NCBI RefSeq assembly: GCF_020166495.1
Contig: NZ_JAINZS010000002.1
Coordinates: 62,001 to 126,000, forward strand
Origin: Robertkochia aurantiaca
Lineage (GTDB): Bacteria > Bacteroidota > Bacteroidia > Flavobacteriales > Flavobacteriaceae
Direction: 5' to 3'
Length of the DNA: 64,000 bases
Shown here: positions 7,025 through 16,001 of the stretch, in pieces
Layout: the number at the start of each line of letters is the position of its first letter
Position numbering within the stretch: position 1 is the first letter of the stretch
Notes under the pieces: generated by a model
Databases searched by the model: none
Told to the model about the DNA's origin: nothing
What the model saw: the letters and a program-made list of their open reading frames with translations, nothing else
Translations under genes and position numbers: made by a program

Positions 7025-7522
7025 ATGAAAAAAATAATCTTTACAGTCTTTTGTGCAGTCACCTTCATTGCCTGCCAGGAGGAAAAACCAGTTATTGAAG
7101 TTACTGAAGTCGAAGACAAAATGGACATGAAGGCTATACTCGAAGGAGTTGAACGCACCCGCGAAGGATTTACCAACGCCATCAATCAAGGCCGATTTGA
7201 AGACATCGAGAATTTCACTCATCCTGATCTCTACGTTGTCGGGCCCGGCAGCGCCGATTGGGTAAAAATGAGAGAGCTTGCCGCCGAAAAAGGAACATTT
7301 GGCTATGACAGTATCATTATGAGTCCGATCGAAACGATCGTCATGAGCGATAGTATTGCCTACGATATGGGAACGAGCAAAGTTTTTTATACCGATGAGC
7401 AAGGAAATGTAATCAGTCTGAAAGATACCTACATAGCCCTGCTGAAAAAGGGAAATGATGGCGAATGGAAATTATGGCGGGAATTGGCTACCTCGACTGT
7501 GCTAGACACTCTTGATCAATAA
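7025..7522 (+). CDS. SnoaL-like / DUF4440 lipoprotein
   Basis: A 165-residue protein with a lipoprotein signal (TVFCAVTFIACQEE, Cys at residue 18). After a charged linker, residues 40-160 have the pattern of the NTF2-like DUF4440/SnoaL fold: MKAILEGVERTREGFTNAINQGRFEDIENFTHPDL and, at the end, DTYIALLKKGNDGEWKLWREL. Proteins of this fold bind small ligands or lack a known activity. It follows the peptidase gene by 24 bp and converges on the VTT-domain gene. Confidence 0.75.
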   Translation: MKKIIFTVFCAVTFIACQEEKPVIEVTEVEDKMDMKAILEGVERTREGFTNAINQGRFEDIENFTHPDLYVVGPGSADWVKMRELAAEKGTFGYDSIIMSPIETIVMSDSIAYDMGTSKVFYTDEQGNVISLKDTYIALLKKGNDGEWKLWRELATSTVLDTLDQ

Positions 7523-7532
7523 TAGCAAAGTA

Positions 7533-8204
7533 TCAATTCCTGAAAAATCGTTTCCATAAGTAATGAATCAGAAGCAGAAGAAACATCGCCACTGACCCCC
7601 AAAGCATCCCCTCTTCAAAGGAGTCAGATGTTTCCCCGAGCACAGCTATGGCTATGGTCAGCGGGGTGGTCCCAGCGACGGTGGCCAGAATGAAAGTGAA
7701 ATAGTCAATCCCCAGAATACCCGCCACAAAACTGATGGTATCATTTGATAATAAAGGATTCAAACGGGTAATAAAAACTGCCCAGAAACCATAGTCTTTA
7801 AGAAATCCTTCCAACTTTTGTTCTTTATTTCCCCCCAGAAATTTTTCCATAATCGACGGCCCCACATAACGTCCGGCGAAGTATCCAACTGTAGAAGCCG
7901 CAAAAACAGCGAAAATGGCCAGAACAGAGCCCCAATAAGGCCCGTAAGAAAGAATGGAAACAACCATGAGTCCTACACTCGGAATCACGATAAGAAACAT
8001 CTGTACGATCATTAAAATAATGATCAAAAGGGGAGCCAGCCAGCCGAAACTTGTGATCCAATCCTTGATCTGAGAGGGTTCCCCGCTCTTCAAAACATCC
8101 CAGCCCTGATTCACGAAAGTCTGAAATTCCGGGGAAAGAAACCAGGCAATGACACTCAACAACAATAATCCACCTGAAATATAAAGAGGAAATCTTTTCA
8201 TCAA
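7533..8204 (-). CDS. TVP38/TMEM64 family membrane protein (VTT domain)
   Basis: A 223-residue integral membrane protein with about six hydrophobic segments. The central VTT/SNARE-associated domain shows AASTVGYFAGRYVGPSIMEKFLGG and FWAVFITRLNPLLSNDTISFVAGILGI, with the conserved re-entrant regions and Arg/Pro pair. Relatives (TVP38, DedA) act on lipid transport or scrambling in the inner membrane. The first two codons are both ATG, so the start may be 8204 or 8201. It converges with the 7025 gene, 10 bp apart. Confidence 0.88.
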   Translation of the reverse strand: MMKRFPLYISGGLLLLSVIAWFLSPEFQTFVNQGWDVLKSGEPSQIKDWITSFGWLAPLLIIILMIVQMFLIVIPSVGLMVVSILSYGPYWGSVLAIFAVFAASTVGYFAGRYVGPSIMEKFLGGNKEQKLEGFLKDYGFWAVFITRLNPLLSNDTISFVAGILGIDYFTFILATVAGTTPLTIAIAVLGETSDSFEEGMLWGSVAMFLLLLIHYLWKRFFRN

Positions 8205-8253
8205 GCAGGTATATAATCAAATTGATTCATCTGAGAGATATCGCTAACTTGCT

Positions 8254-8808
8254 TTATTCTGATTCTATTTGTTTTACGTTGCCCTGATATCCGATAGAGA
8301 ACCTTTGAGAACTGTTCACCCATACTGAAGCATTCAGATTAGGAAAAAGTATCAGGTTTATCTTATAACTCTCTGTCTTTTTACTGGCCGAAAAACTTAT
8401 ATTGTATCGTTCTTTATCTTTATCGAATGACACTTCAAGGTCTCTTGCCGGGCCATCGAAAGTGATTCCGATATCTCTGGCTCCATAAGGAGCAGACATC
8501 TGCCTCTCTCCGAAATACGGCAGATCAGCCTTCACACTGTCACCTTTCATGATCAGATAATTGGGGGTTCCCTGAATGTTGATTCTGCTGGCAGTATTAC
8601 CCGGCCAAAGCAAGCCTGAATTAACAGCCGCCTGAAAGCCCTGTGAGGGCAAGGGAGCCGCATAATTCGCACGTATTTCAAAATTCATGGATTCAACCAA
8701 TTCATGTAGCTTTTCCAATTGGACTGTCTTCTCCGCTGCGTTTTGCTGAGAGCTGCAACCAGTAACAATACAGAATAGAGTGATCATTAAAAACTTGTAC
8801 CAATTCAT
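8254..8808 (-). CDS. DUF4251 family lipoprotein
   Basis: A 184-residue protein starting MNWYKFLMITLFC; the lipobox VTGCSS gives the anchored Cys. An in-frame ATG at 8838 would add 10 polar residues ahead of the signal peptide and is less likely. The body has FEIRANYAAPLPSQGF, YLIMKGDSVKADLPYFGE and MSAPYGARDIGITFDGPA, which are hallmarks of DUF4251, a Bacteroidota family of unknown function. It probably sits in the periplasm or at the outer membrane. It is divergent from the App1-like phosphatase gene. Confidence 0.85.
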   Translation of the reverse strand: MNWYKFLMITLFCIVTGCSSQQNAAEKTVQLEKLHELVESMNFEIRANYAAPLPSQGFQAAVNSGLLWPGNTASRINIQGTPNYLIMKGDSVKADLPYFGERQMSAPYGARDIGITFDGPARDLEVSFDKDKERYNISFSASKKTESYKINLILFPNLNASVWVNSSQRFSIGYQGNVKQIESE

Positions 8809-8928
8809 GATTCCGGTTTTTTCGCTGTTTATTTCCATATAAGTTAAACAGTATTTTACTGATAACTAAAGGCTTTTGAAAAAATCTATTTATTTTCCGG
8901 GTGACTTATTCTTTCTTAAGCTTTCAAC

Positions 8929-9942
8929 ATGGCATCAAAGAATCTCTTCAGGAAAATATTAGGAAGAAAGAAACCGGTGATCGTATTGCCTTATCAGGGT
9001 TTTGCTTCTGATCAACAGATTTATGCAAAGGCAAGGGTGCTTGAAGATGAGGGTATCAAACACCATCAAAATGACAGCCTGCTGAAAAATCTGTACAATT
9101 CGTATAAACGGTTTGAATCTGATGAAATTAAGAATGCCCTGGTAAGAGTACATATTTTAGATATGGAATTCACCTATCGTTCAGATAAGGAAGGATATAT
9201 TTACGTAGACGAGAAAGTAGAAAATGAAAGCCTGCAAAAGGTCTCCTCAGAATGGATACCTGCCAGATTCCAACTGCTCCATAAAAATGAGGAAGTGTTC
9301 ACTACAGAGACAAAACTGTTAAAGCCACTTCCTGTATCAAACTTCGGAATCATAAGCGATATGGACGACACGGTTCTTCAAACCGGAATCAGTTCCCGGT
9401 TCAAACACCAGGTGCTGATCAATACACTTTTAAGACATAGCTCGAAAAGAAAACCTCTTGAGGGCATGAACCGCTTCTATAAAAAACTGAGAAAAGGTCC
9501 TGAGCAAAACAGCAGTAATCCATTCTTCTATTTGTCTAACAGCCCCTGGAACTTGTATGACTACCTGATCGACTTTCTGGATTTTCATGACTTCCCCGAG
9601 GGCATATTGTTATTAAGAGATTTCGGGCTTCACCTGGTAAGAAAAAAACATTTCACCGTTCGGAATAAGTACCGAACCATCAGCAGACTGCTAACTACCT
9701 ATCCCGATATGGAATTCGTTCTCATTGGTGATGCCGCCGATCAGGACCATGATATCTATCTCGAAATAGCCCGAAATTTTGAAGACCGGATCAAAGCCGT
9801 ATTTATTCGTAACATAAAGGGTTCAAAGAAATCAGTCTATGTAAAAGAACTGATCGAAAATACAGCTCATGTGAAAGCTTTTCTTTTCAACGATGCAGAT
9901 GAGGCCTTGATAAAAGCCAGGGAGTTTGGGCTCATAGTCTGA
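8929..9942 (+). CDS. App1-like phosphatase domain protein (DUF2183)
   Basis: A 337-residue cytoplasmic protein. The C-terminal half carries the HAD-like phosphatase signature ISDMDDTVLQTG, with Asp144 and Asp146 as likely nucleophile and acid. FFYLSNSPWNLYDYL and FVLIGDAADQDHDIY follow, matching later HAD motifs. Yeast App1 is an Mg-dependent phosphatidate phosphatase, and bacterial relatives are presumed to act on phosphate monoesters; the substrate here is not known. The gene appears to be transcribed alone. Confidence 0.85.
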   Translation: MASKNLFRKILGRKKPVIVLPYQGFASDQQIYAKARVLEDEGIKHHQNDSLLKNLYNSYKRFESDEIKNALVRVHILDMEFTYRSDKEGYIYVDEKVENESLQKVSSEWIPARFQLLHKNEEVFTTETKLLKPLPVSNFGIISDMDDTVLQTGISSRFKHQVLINTLLRHSSKRKPLEGMNRFYKKLRKGPEQNSSNPFFYLSNSPWNLYDYLIDFLDFHDFPEGILLLRDFGLHLVRKKHFTVRNKYRTISRLLTTYPDMEFVLIGDAADQDHDIYLEIARNFEDRIKAVFIRNIKGSKKSVYVKELIENTAHVKAFLFNDADEALIKAREFGLIV

Positions 9943-10048
9943 TCGCCGGTAAGGAGTGAGCCGTCGTCCAAACCCCGGAACCTTCATAAGCCTTATATAG
10001 AAGAAAAAACCTGAAATGCATTAGTTTTGAATGTTATGACATAAAGGT

Positions 10049-10104
10049 GACACCCAAATGTCGTAACGATGTACCGGTTTATCGGCTAGTTTTGACATGT
10101 CAAA
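10049..10104. promoter_or_regulatory. Cluster of inverted repeats, candidate autoregulatory operator
   Basis: A perfect 14-bp palindrome TTTGACATGTCAAA lies at 10091-10104, 15 bp before the ATG at 10119. A second related inverted repeat, GACA-N6-TGTC, lies at 10049-10062. Both share the half-site GACA/TGTC. They stand in front of a gene with an N-terminal XRE DNA-binding domain, so autoregulation is a reasonable inference. Confidence 0.5.
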
Positions 10105-10118
10105 CAAAAGATAAAATC

Positions 10119-11894
10119 ATGAGTAATCAAACTATAGGAAAGAATCTGCTTTATCAAAGGCAGTTAAAAGGATTGACACAGGAAGAACTGGCTGAACGCA
10201 CCCAGGTCACCGTTCGTACCATACAGCGAATCGAAAAGGGATCTGTGAATCCGCACCTCCAAACCATAAAATTACTCGCAGCCGCACTGGAAATAGAACC
10301 GGGCGATCTGTTACCCCTTGATGATCCCAAAAAGGAAGATATTCAGAAGAAATGGCTTATTTTCATGCATGGTACCCCACTTTTCGGGCTGTTTCTACCC
10401 CTCTTCAATATCCTGATCCCCCTGTTCTTATGGATTCATAAACGGGACGACAATGATCTGTACGACCAACACGGGAGAAAGATCCTGAATTTTCAGATAA
10501 CTGCTACCTTACTTTACATGCTTTCATTCGTGGCCTTACTGACCATAGAAAAATGGGGATTCATAATTTTTATCAGTTTCATCCCTCTGTACCTGGGTAT
10601 TATTCTGATCAACGTGATAACAGTGGTAAAAAAGACACGCTGTTTTTATCCACCTTCCATACCCTTTTTCCGAACCGCATCTTCTAAAACAAAAAGGCAT
10701 TCCAGTTTAGTACTGATCGTTCTGTTATTGATGTGTACCGCTCCCTCGGCTCACTCCCAAACGATCGAAAGGCTTGACGGTTCTGAAATTCAGGTGAAAG
10801 ACCTTAACCGGGAGATTGAAATACTCATGGGAAAAGCCAATGTAACCGGGATGGCAATCTCTGTTTTCAATAATTCAGAAGTTGTTCATACGCAGACATA
10901 CGGATTTAAAAACGCCGATTTACAACAAGCCCTTTCACCTTCAACAAATATTTACGGGGCTTCATTCAGTAAGGCGGTTTTCAGTGTCCTGGTGATGAAA
11001 CTGGTGGAAGAAGGTTTTATAGACCTCGATACGCCCCTGCAGTCTTATCTTCCTAAGAAGATATACCAGTATGAACCTGAAACACGCTGGCATGACGATT
11101 ATTCAGATCTGAAGAATGATTCCCTTTACTCAAAAATAACCGCCAGAATGTGTTTATCACATACAGCCGGTTTTCCAAATTACCGTTGGTTCGAGCCGGA
11201 TCAGAAGCTCAGGGTGGTAAACCAACCGGGAGAGCGTTATCAATATAGCGGCGAAGGCCTGATATATCTCCAGGTAGTACTGGAAAAGATAACCGGAAAA
11301 GGACTGCAGGAACTAGCTGAGGATCGGATTTTTAAACCCCTGAAAATGACCAACTCCTCTTATCAGTGGGAAAAACGTTTCGAGAAAGATTTTGCCTTTG
11401 GGCACAACCGTGAGGAACGAAGGTATAAAAAAGATAAAGACAATGAACCCAGGGGTGCCGGAACGCTTGAAACCACAGCCCAAGACTACACGCTATTCCT
11501 CCAAGCCGTATTAAACCGGAAGCTTCTTTCTGAATCATCATATAACGAGTTGTTTAGTCCGCAGATACGCATCAGAACCAAAAATCAATTCGGCCCGGGA
11601 GCCAATAAGATGACCGATGCCAATAACGATATCAACCTCAGTTATGCTTTGGGGTGGGGCTATCTGGAAACACCTTTTGGAAAAGGAGTGTTCAAAGAAG
11701 GTCATGGTAATGGTTTTCAGCATTACTCCATTTTATTTCCTGAAACGGGTAAAGGGATTATGATTATGTCGAACAGTGATAACGCTGAAAGTATCTTTAA
11801 ATATGTTTTGCAAGTCGCACTCAAAGACACCTACACGCCCTGGAAGTGGGAAAATTATATTCCCTATGATCATGAACCAAACACAGGTTCCTAG
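10119..11894 (+). CDS. XRE HTH - DUF4870 membrane - beta-lactamase-like serine hydrolase fusion
   Basis: A 591-residue three-part protein. Residues 5-60 form an XRE helix-turn-helix (LTQEELAERTQVTVRTIQRIEKG). Residues 78-170 are DUF4870-like, with three hydrophobic segments around the typical DQHGRKILNFQIT. Residues 195-214 look like a retained signal peptide (hydrophobic run ending in SAHSQ). Residues 225-580 are a class C/penicillin-binding-like serine hydrolase with SxxK (Ser282-Phe-Ser-Lys285), Tyr of YQYSGEG and GHGNG. The ATG at 10119 is chosen because it begins the HTH cleanly; the frame is open upstream to 10047. The hydrolase domain should lie outside the inner membrane and the HTH inside. 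I see no frameshift or internal stop. Confidence 0.88.
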   Translation: MSNQTIGKNLLYQRQLKGLTQEELAERTQVTVRTIQRIEKGSVNPHLQTIKLLAAALEIEPGDLLPLDDPKKEDIQKKWLIFMHGTPLFGLFLPLFNILIPLFLWIHKRDDNDLYDQHGRKILNFQITATLLYMLSFVALLTIEKWGFIIFISFIPLYLGIILINVITVVKKTRCFYPPSIPFFRTASSKTKRHSSLVLIVLLLMCTAPSAHSQTIERLDGSEIQVKDLNREIEILMGKANVTGMAISVFNNSEVVHTQTYGFKNADLQQALSPSTNIYGASFSKAVFSVLVMKLVEEGFIDLDTPLQSYLPKKIYQYEPETRWHDDYSDLKNDSLYSKITARMCLSHTAGFPNYRWFEPDQKLRVVNQPGERYQYSGEGLIYLQVVLEKITGKGLQELAEDRIFKPLKMTNSSYQWEKRFEKDFAFGHNREERRYKKDKDNEPRGAGTLETTAQDYTLFLQAVLNRKLLSESSYNELFSPQIRIRTKNQFGPGANKMTDANNDINLSYALGWGYLETPFGKGVFKEGHGNGFQHYSILFPETGKGIMIMSNSDNAESIFKYVLQVALKDTYTPWKWENYIPYDHEPNTGS

Positions 11895-12037
11895 ATTCAA
11901 TATGCCGGGTTCGGTGGTATAGGTTAAAGATCTGAACCTTAGGAATAACGGATAGGAGTAGATGTTTTAAGTTAAAACACCCCTAAAACTTCACAGATCA
12001 TTTCTTTTAAATCCCGGCAAGATGTATATTTCTGATA

Positions 12038-12799
12038 ATGAATTATTTCGTTGAAAAAGGTTCGGTCGTTAGAGAAATATGGGGGCAGGGCGATACCATC
12101 TTACTGATATTCGCCGGGGCTGCTGCTGAATTCGCTTTGAATAAGGCGGTAGACTGGCTGTATTTTACCGGACGACTCCCTGCCGATCCGCTGGGTAGGC
12201 TATTTTCAACCGTAACCTATGCCAGGGATATCGTATTTTCAGCAGAGAACAAGGCTGAAAGCGCTATCGACCGGATCAGTTCCATCCACAGCGCGGTTGA
12301 AAAATCCCGTGAAAGAAAGATTCCTGACTGGGCATACAGAGATGTGCTGTTCATGCTGATAGATTATTCGATACGTTCATACGAGGTATTCGGTCACTCC
12401 ATGGATCTCGCGGAAAAAAAGGAAGTCTTTGAGGTTTTCTTGAGAGTGGGAAGCCGAATGCAGATCAACGGATTACCCCGGGACTACGATAGCTGGGTAG
12501 ATATGCGTGAAAATCATATCATAAATAACCTGGAGAACAGTTATCTTACCGGGAACCTCTTTAAACAATACCGTAAACACCTGGGACCGGGCCGGTATTT
12601 ACTCTTAAAGGAAGCTCAGAAATTGGTTGTTCCCATACAAGTAAGAAAGATGCTTGGATTCAGCAAACGCTCAACGCTCTCGCCATTTCTACCTGTTTAC
12701 AGATCCCTGAAAGGAACCAAGTGGGAATGGCCGTTAAAAAAGCTGATCCTGCCTGAGGAATATGTAGACAGGATCAAAGCTTTGGATATTCCTAATTGA
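12038..12799 (+). CDS. MpaB-like oxygenase family protein (DUF2236)
   Basis: A 253-residue protein with the opening IWGQGDTILLIFAGAAAEFALNKAVDWL and GRLFSTVTYARDIVFS, followed by VEKSRERKIPDWAYRDVLFMLIDYSIRSYEVF. This matches the MpaB/rubber-oxygenase-related DUF2236 family. In characterised members this is a haem-binding fold, with His residues in the helical core. The substrate is unknown. It stands alone on the plus strand and converges with the 12883 gene. Confidence 0.8.
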   Translation: MNYFVEKGSVVREIWGQGDTILLIFAGAAAEFALNKAVDWLYFTGRLPADPLGRLFSTVTYARDIVFSAENKAESAIDRISSIHSAVEKSRERKIPDWAYRDVLFMLIDYSIRSYEVFGHSMDLAEKKEVFEVFLRVGSRMQINGLPRDYDSWVDMRENHIINNLENSYLTGNLFKQYRKHLGPGRYLLLKEAQKLVVPIQVRKMLGFSKRSTLSPFLPVYRSLKGTKWEWPLKKLILPEEYVDRIKALDIPN

Positions 12800-12882
12800 T
12801 TTCCCAAAGCCAGTCATCATGATTGGACTTTAGAATAAGTCTATCTTCTATCAATTGATGTATTAAATTTTGAAACAAATTT

Positions 12883-14640
12883 TCAGTCTTTAACAATGAA
12901 GCTCTTTTTTAAACTAACAGGTTTCCCATAAGAGGTGAAACCATCCAGAAAGATTTCGAATTCACCCGTAAGGTCTGAAGTAAAAAAAGAAAAGTCGAGA
13001 CTGCTGCCTTTTATTTCAACGAAAGGTTGCCAAAGAAGCAAATCTCTATAATCCGGTACACGGGCATATTCCTTATTTTCATCTTCATATCGCTGAACAA
13101 AATACTGTTTTGTAGGTTGGGGAGCATTAATGGGTGATTTGACGCCTGACAGAGTATTAAAATCGTTTGCGTAATCACCCTCGAATGTTTCGATAGCCAT
13201 TATTCCCTGGAATTGTTTATCAGCGATCTGAAATTGGTCTCGTACCAGGCTTACAGACTTAATCTTTCTGGCATCGAAGTCTTTGATCGATTCATGGTCT
13301 CTTATGAACACCCCGTCTATCAATACGATCGCAGGAAAATCGTTATACCCTTCATTATAAGTTTCAAAATCCTGTAGTATTCTGATATAATGATTTCCTT
13401 CTTTATTTCGCCTGTAACCGGCTGTATTTAAAATTTCAATCAGCGTTTCCTCGAAAGTTGGAAAACGGGTATAATCATCAAGCTCAAAAACCTCGGGAAG
13501 TCCTCCGTTAAATGGATCAAATATATCTCCTGCCTGAATTGAATCTGGTTTCATCGTAAAAAACTGATTTTCGACCTGATTATGAACACTCCTTTTAAGT
13601 ATATTCTCTCTCATAGATTCGTCCAGATAAAATGGAGGAAAATCCAGGTTAGTTACATTCAAGGCTTTTGGAGAACCCACTTGAATAGCCAGCTTCCTTT
13701 CCTCTTCAAGTGGCTGTACTACAACTCTATTCCCCTTATAATCCTTTCTTAGGTAGGTATAAAAGTTCCCCAGGGAATCAGTGGTAGAGAACTTCAGAAT
13801 GAATTGTTCTCCCGGAATTGAAATCACCAGGGGCACCAATACTGCAGGCTCACCGTTCATTTGCTTTGCTGTGCCATAAAGCAATTCACCGCGCTGTTCC
13901 GGAAGAAAGATACTGTCTCCGACCTGTTGTGGTATCTGCCTGCTTTTATCTGGGTAAGATTCGCCGAATTCCATGGCACTGAGTTGTTCGAAAACTTTCA
14001 GGGGTGATTTCCTTTTGACCTTAATGGTGTAGGTCCCATACCCTAATTTCCCCTTGTAGTTCTTTAGAGTGAGCTCAATTTTCTCCCGCTTTCGGTATTG
14101 ACGACGACCGGTCTGCAACCCGATGGTAGCTGAATCTGCCAGTGGTTGCTTTTTTTGGAACGCTGCCAGACTGAGCGAATCTCTAGCTGAAGGAGCCCTG
14201 AGATGATCATTCCTGTACGGGTTAATAATTGTAATATCATCCTGGTAAACCTGTGACAGACCAATGTTTTTCATCCACTGCGTATACCCCAGTAATTTAT
14301 AGTTCCCCGAGGGGAGATCAGTACCTATAAAAAGATCGCCCTGCCCAAATCCCTTTTGTAATTTTATCTTCTGTTTCAACACAAATTCCCCCCGGGAATT
14401 CACTAATGACACATAGCCTACCTTACTGATCGAACTTGATCTTCTGGATTCCGCATTGATACAGTAAAATGCATATTTCAAATATTCTCCAGGAAAAACC
14501 ACAGATCCTGTATAACTGATATAAACGATCTCGAGGGGTAATTTCTTAAGATTTGTCAACTCATCTTCGTTCTGTATCACATATTGGGACCAGAGAGCTG
14601 ATTGAGAGAACAAGATAATGATCAGAAAAAAATGTCTCAT
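12883..14640 (-). CDS. Secreted plug-like protein of the TonB/DUF4249 locus
   Basis: About 585 residues, starting MRHFFLIIILFSQSALWSQ, a clear signal peptide; the ATG at 14670 would put ten polar residues in front. The N-terminal third resembles MG2-like beta domains (VYISYTGSVVFPGEYLKYAFYC; GNYKLLGYTQWMKN). Later a segment PAIVLIDGVFIRDHESI resembles a TonB plug. Such proteins commonly accompany a DUF4249 lipoprotein and a TonB receptor in Bacteroidota. It is the third gene of that operon, 17 bp after the DUF4249 gene. I infer a periplasmic or outer-membrane accessory role; the biochemical function is unknown. Confidence 0.75.
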   Translation of the reverse strand: MRHFFLIIILFSQSALWSQYVIQNEDELTNLKKLPLEIVYISYTGSVVFPGEYLKYAFYCINAESRRSSSISKVGYVSLVNSRGEFVLKQKIKLQKGFGQGDLFIGTDLPSGNYKLLGYTQWMKNIGLSQVYQDDITIINPYRNDHLRAPSARDSLSLAAFQKKQPLADSATIGLQTGRRQYRKREKIELTLKNYKGKLGYGTYTIKVKRKSPLKVFEQLSAMEFGESYPDKSRQIPQQVGDSIFLPEQRGELLYGTAKQMNGEPAVLVPLVISIPGEQFILKFSTTDSLGNFYTYLRKDYKGNRVVVQPLEEERKLAIQVGSPKALNVTNLDFPPFYLDESMRENILKRSVHNQVENQFFTMKPDSIQAGDIFDPFNGGLPEVFELDDYTRFPTFEETLIEILNTAGYRRNKEGNHYIRILQDFETYNEGYNDFPAIVLIDGVFIRDHESIKDFDARKIKSVSLVRDQFQIADKQFQGIMAIETFEGDYANDFNTLSGVKSPINAPQPTKQYFVQRYEDENKEYARVPDYRDLLLWQPFVEIKGSSLDFSFFTSDLTGEFEIFLDGFTSYGKPVSLKKSFIVKD

Positions 14641-14657
14641 TTCGGTAAATCTTATGG

Positions 14658-15986
14658 TTATTCTTCCCAAAAATCGGGCACTACATTACTTCCTAATATA
14701 TTACAGTCTCCACAAATGGTAGGTGTAACAAAATAAGGTCCCTCGCAGGTGGAAGGATCCGGGTTTTGATCCACATATTCGACCAATCCCAGTTTGATTC
14801 GCTCTGTCAGGGGTTGCGGACAATTCTGTTCTGTAGGTCCGTCAAGGGCAGGGTCCCCTATCGGCGGACTCAGTAAACGATCACAATTCGTATTACCGAA
14901 ATAGGGCGGCAACGGAGCATCAGGGAAAAAATCAGTATAATTAAAAAAGAGTCGTTGACTTACTTCTGAGGTGACATCCAATAATCCGATCACCCTTTCA
15001 CCACCGGATACGCTAAAAACGTTACCTTCTAAAAATCCAGGCTGGACCTGACTGAAAACATTTTCGCTGCTGCTAAAGTTATCGAGACTTTCATAAAATG
15101 CATACGACTCATCTGTTAAAGTATATTGTTTTACCAGGATACTGTATCTATGGGAAATAGCAGGATTGCTCATGCTTAAAAACCTGATTTCATACCTGCG
15201 TAATCGGTTGTTCTCCAAAGACCCTACATCTGTTAACTGTATACCCGTCGATGGCTCGGTGCGGAAACAAACTCTTTCCTCCCGCTGTCTGGGAACCGTA
15301 GTCACCTGGGGAGGAATACCGGCGCCGGGATCTCCCTCACTAATGATTTGAAATTCGAGTGGAGTCCAGTTAGGAGCAATGATCTTATAAGTCTCTTCAT
15401 AGGCATATCTTATCAGAGAAGAAGCCGATGACGGCAGGGAGGAGTCTGTATAAATGGCAATTCCCTCCACCCCTCTGTCATTGAATGTTCGTTCTGCATA
15501 CACACTATCTATCGTAGATGCAACCGGGGTCTGAACCTGGTTTGAAGCATATTCAGATCCTTCACTGGTGATTATATTCAGGGTGTAACCCGTACCTGGC
15601 ATAGCAGCGAATTGGTCTTCCGATTCATACCTTCCCGGTGTCGTTTCCTCAAAGAGAAAATTGTTACCGTTGCTGTCAAGTATTTCCACCCTCGCATTTT
15701 CTTCGGCTACAGGACCCAGACCATTGTTGATTCGAATAGGGCTATTAGCAGAGAACAAAGGTTGGTTCTGACTATTTACAGAACTGTCATCTTCGATTTT
15801 CCTCATACGACTTAGCAAAACCACCTGTTTGATTTCTGAGGAAGTAATAGTAGCTTCAACAACAAGTGTCCCTTCCAGGCCTGAATCAGACGAGATCTGA
15901 TCTGAAACGTCTATAGGCTCCACACAGGAAAAACAGATCAGGATGAAAATCAGAGAACAGAAAGAGAATTTTATATGAAATTTCAT
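14658..15986 (-). CDS. DUF4249 family outer-membrane lipoprotein
   Basis: A 442-residue lipoprotein (ICFSCVEPIDV, Cys at about residue 21). It has the family features GTLVVEATITSSEIKQVVLLSR, INNGLGPVAEENARVEILDSNG and NFLFEETTPGRYES, with several Cys near the C-terminus (TCEGPYFVTPTICGDC). DUF4249 proteins are encoded next to TonB-dependent receptors in Bacteroidota and are thought to be surface partners in uptake; the ligand is not known. The gene lies 15 bp downstream of the receptor gene in the same operon. Confidence 0.9.
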   Translation of the reverse strand: MKFHIKFSFCSLIFILICFSCVEPIDVSDQISSDSGLEGTLVVEATITSSEIKQVVLLSRMRKIEDDSSVNSQNQPLFSANSPIRINNGLGPVAEENARVEILDSNGNNFLFEETTPGRYESEDQFAAMPGTGYTLNIITSEGSEYASNQVQTPVASTIDSVYAERTFNDRGVEGIAIYTDSSLPSSASSLIRYAYEETYKIIAPNWTPLEFQIISEGDPGAGIPPQVTTVPRQREERVCFRTEPSTGIQLTDVGSLENNRLRRYEIRFLSMSNPAISHRYSILVKQYTLTDESYAFYESLDNFSSSENVFSQVQPGFLEGNVFSVSGGERVIGLLDVTSEVSQRLFFNYTDFFPDAPLPPYFGNTNCDRLLSPPIGDPALDGPTEQNCPQPLTERIKLGLVEYVDQNPDPSTCEGPYFVTPTICGDCNILGSNVVPDFWEE

Positions 15987-16001
15987 GACTTCTGGTATGG
16001 A

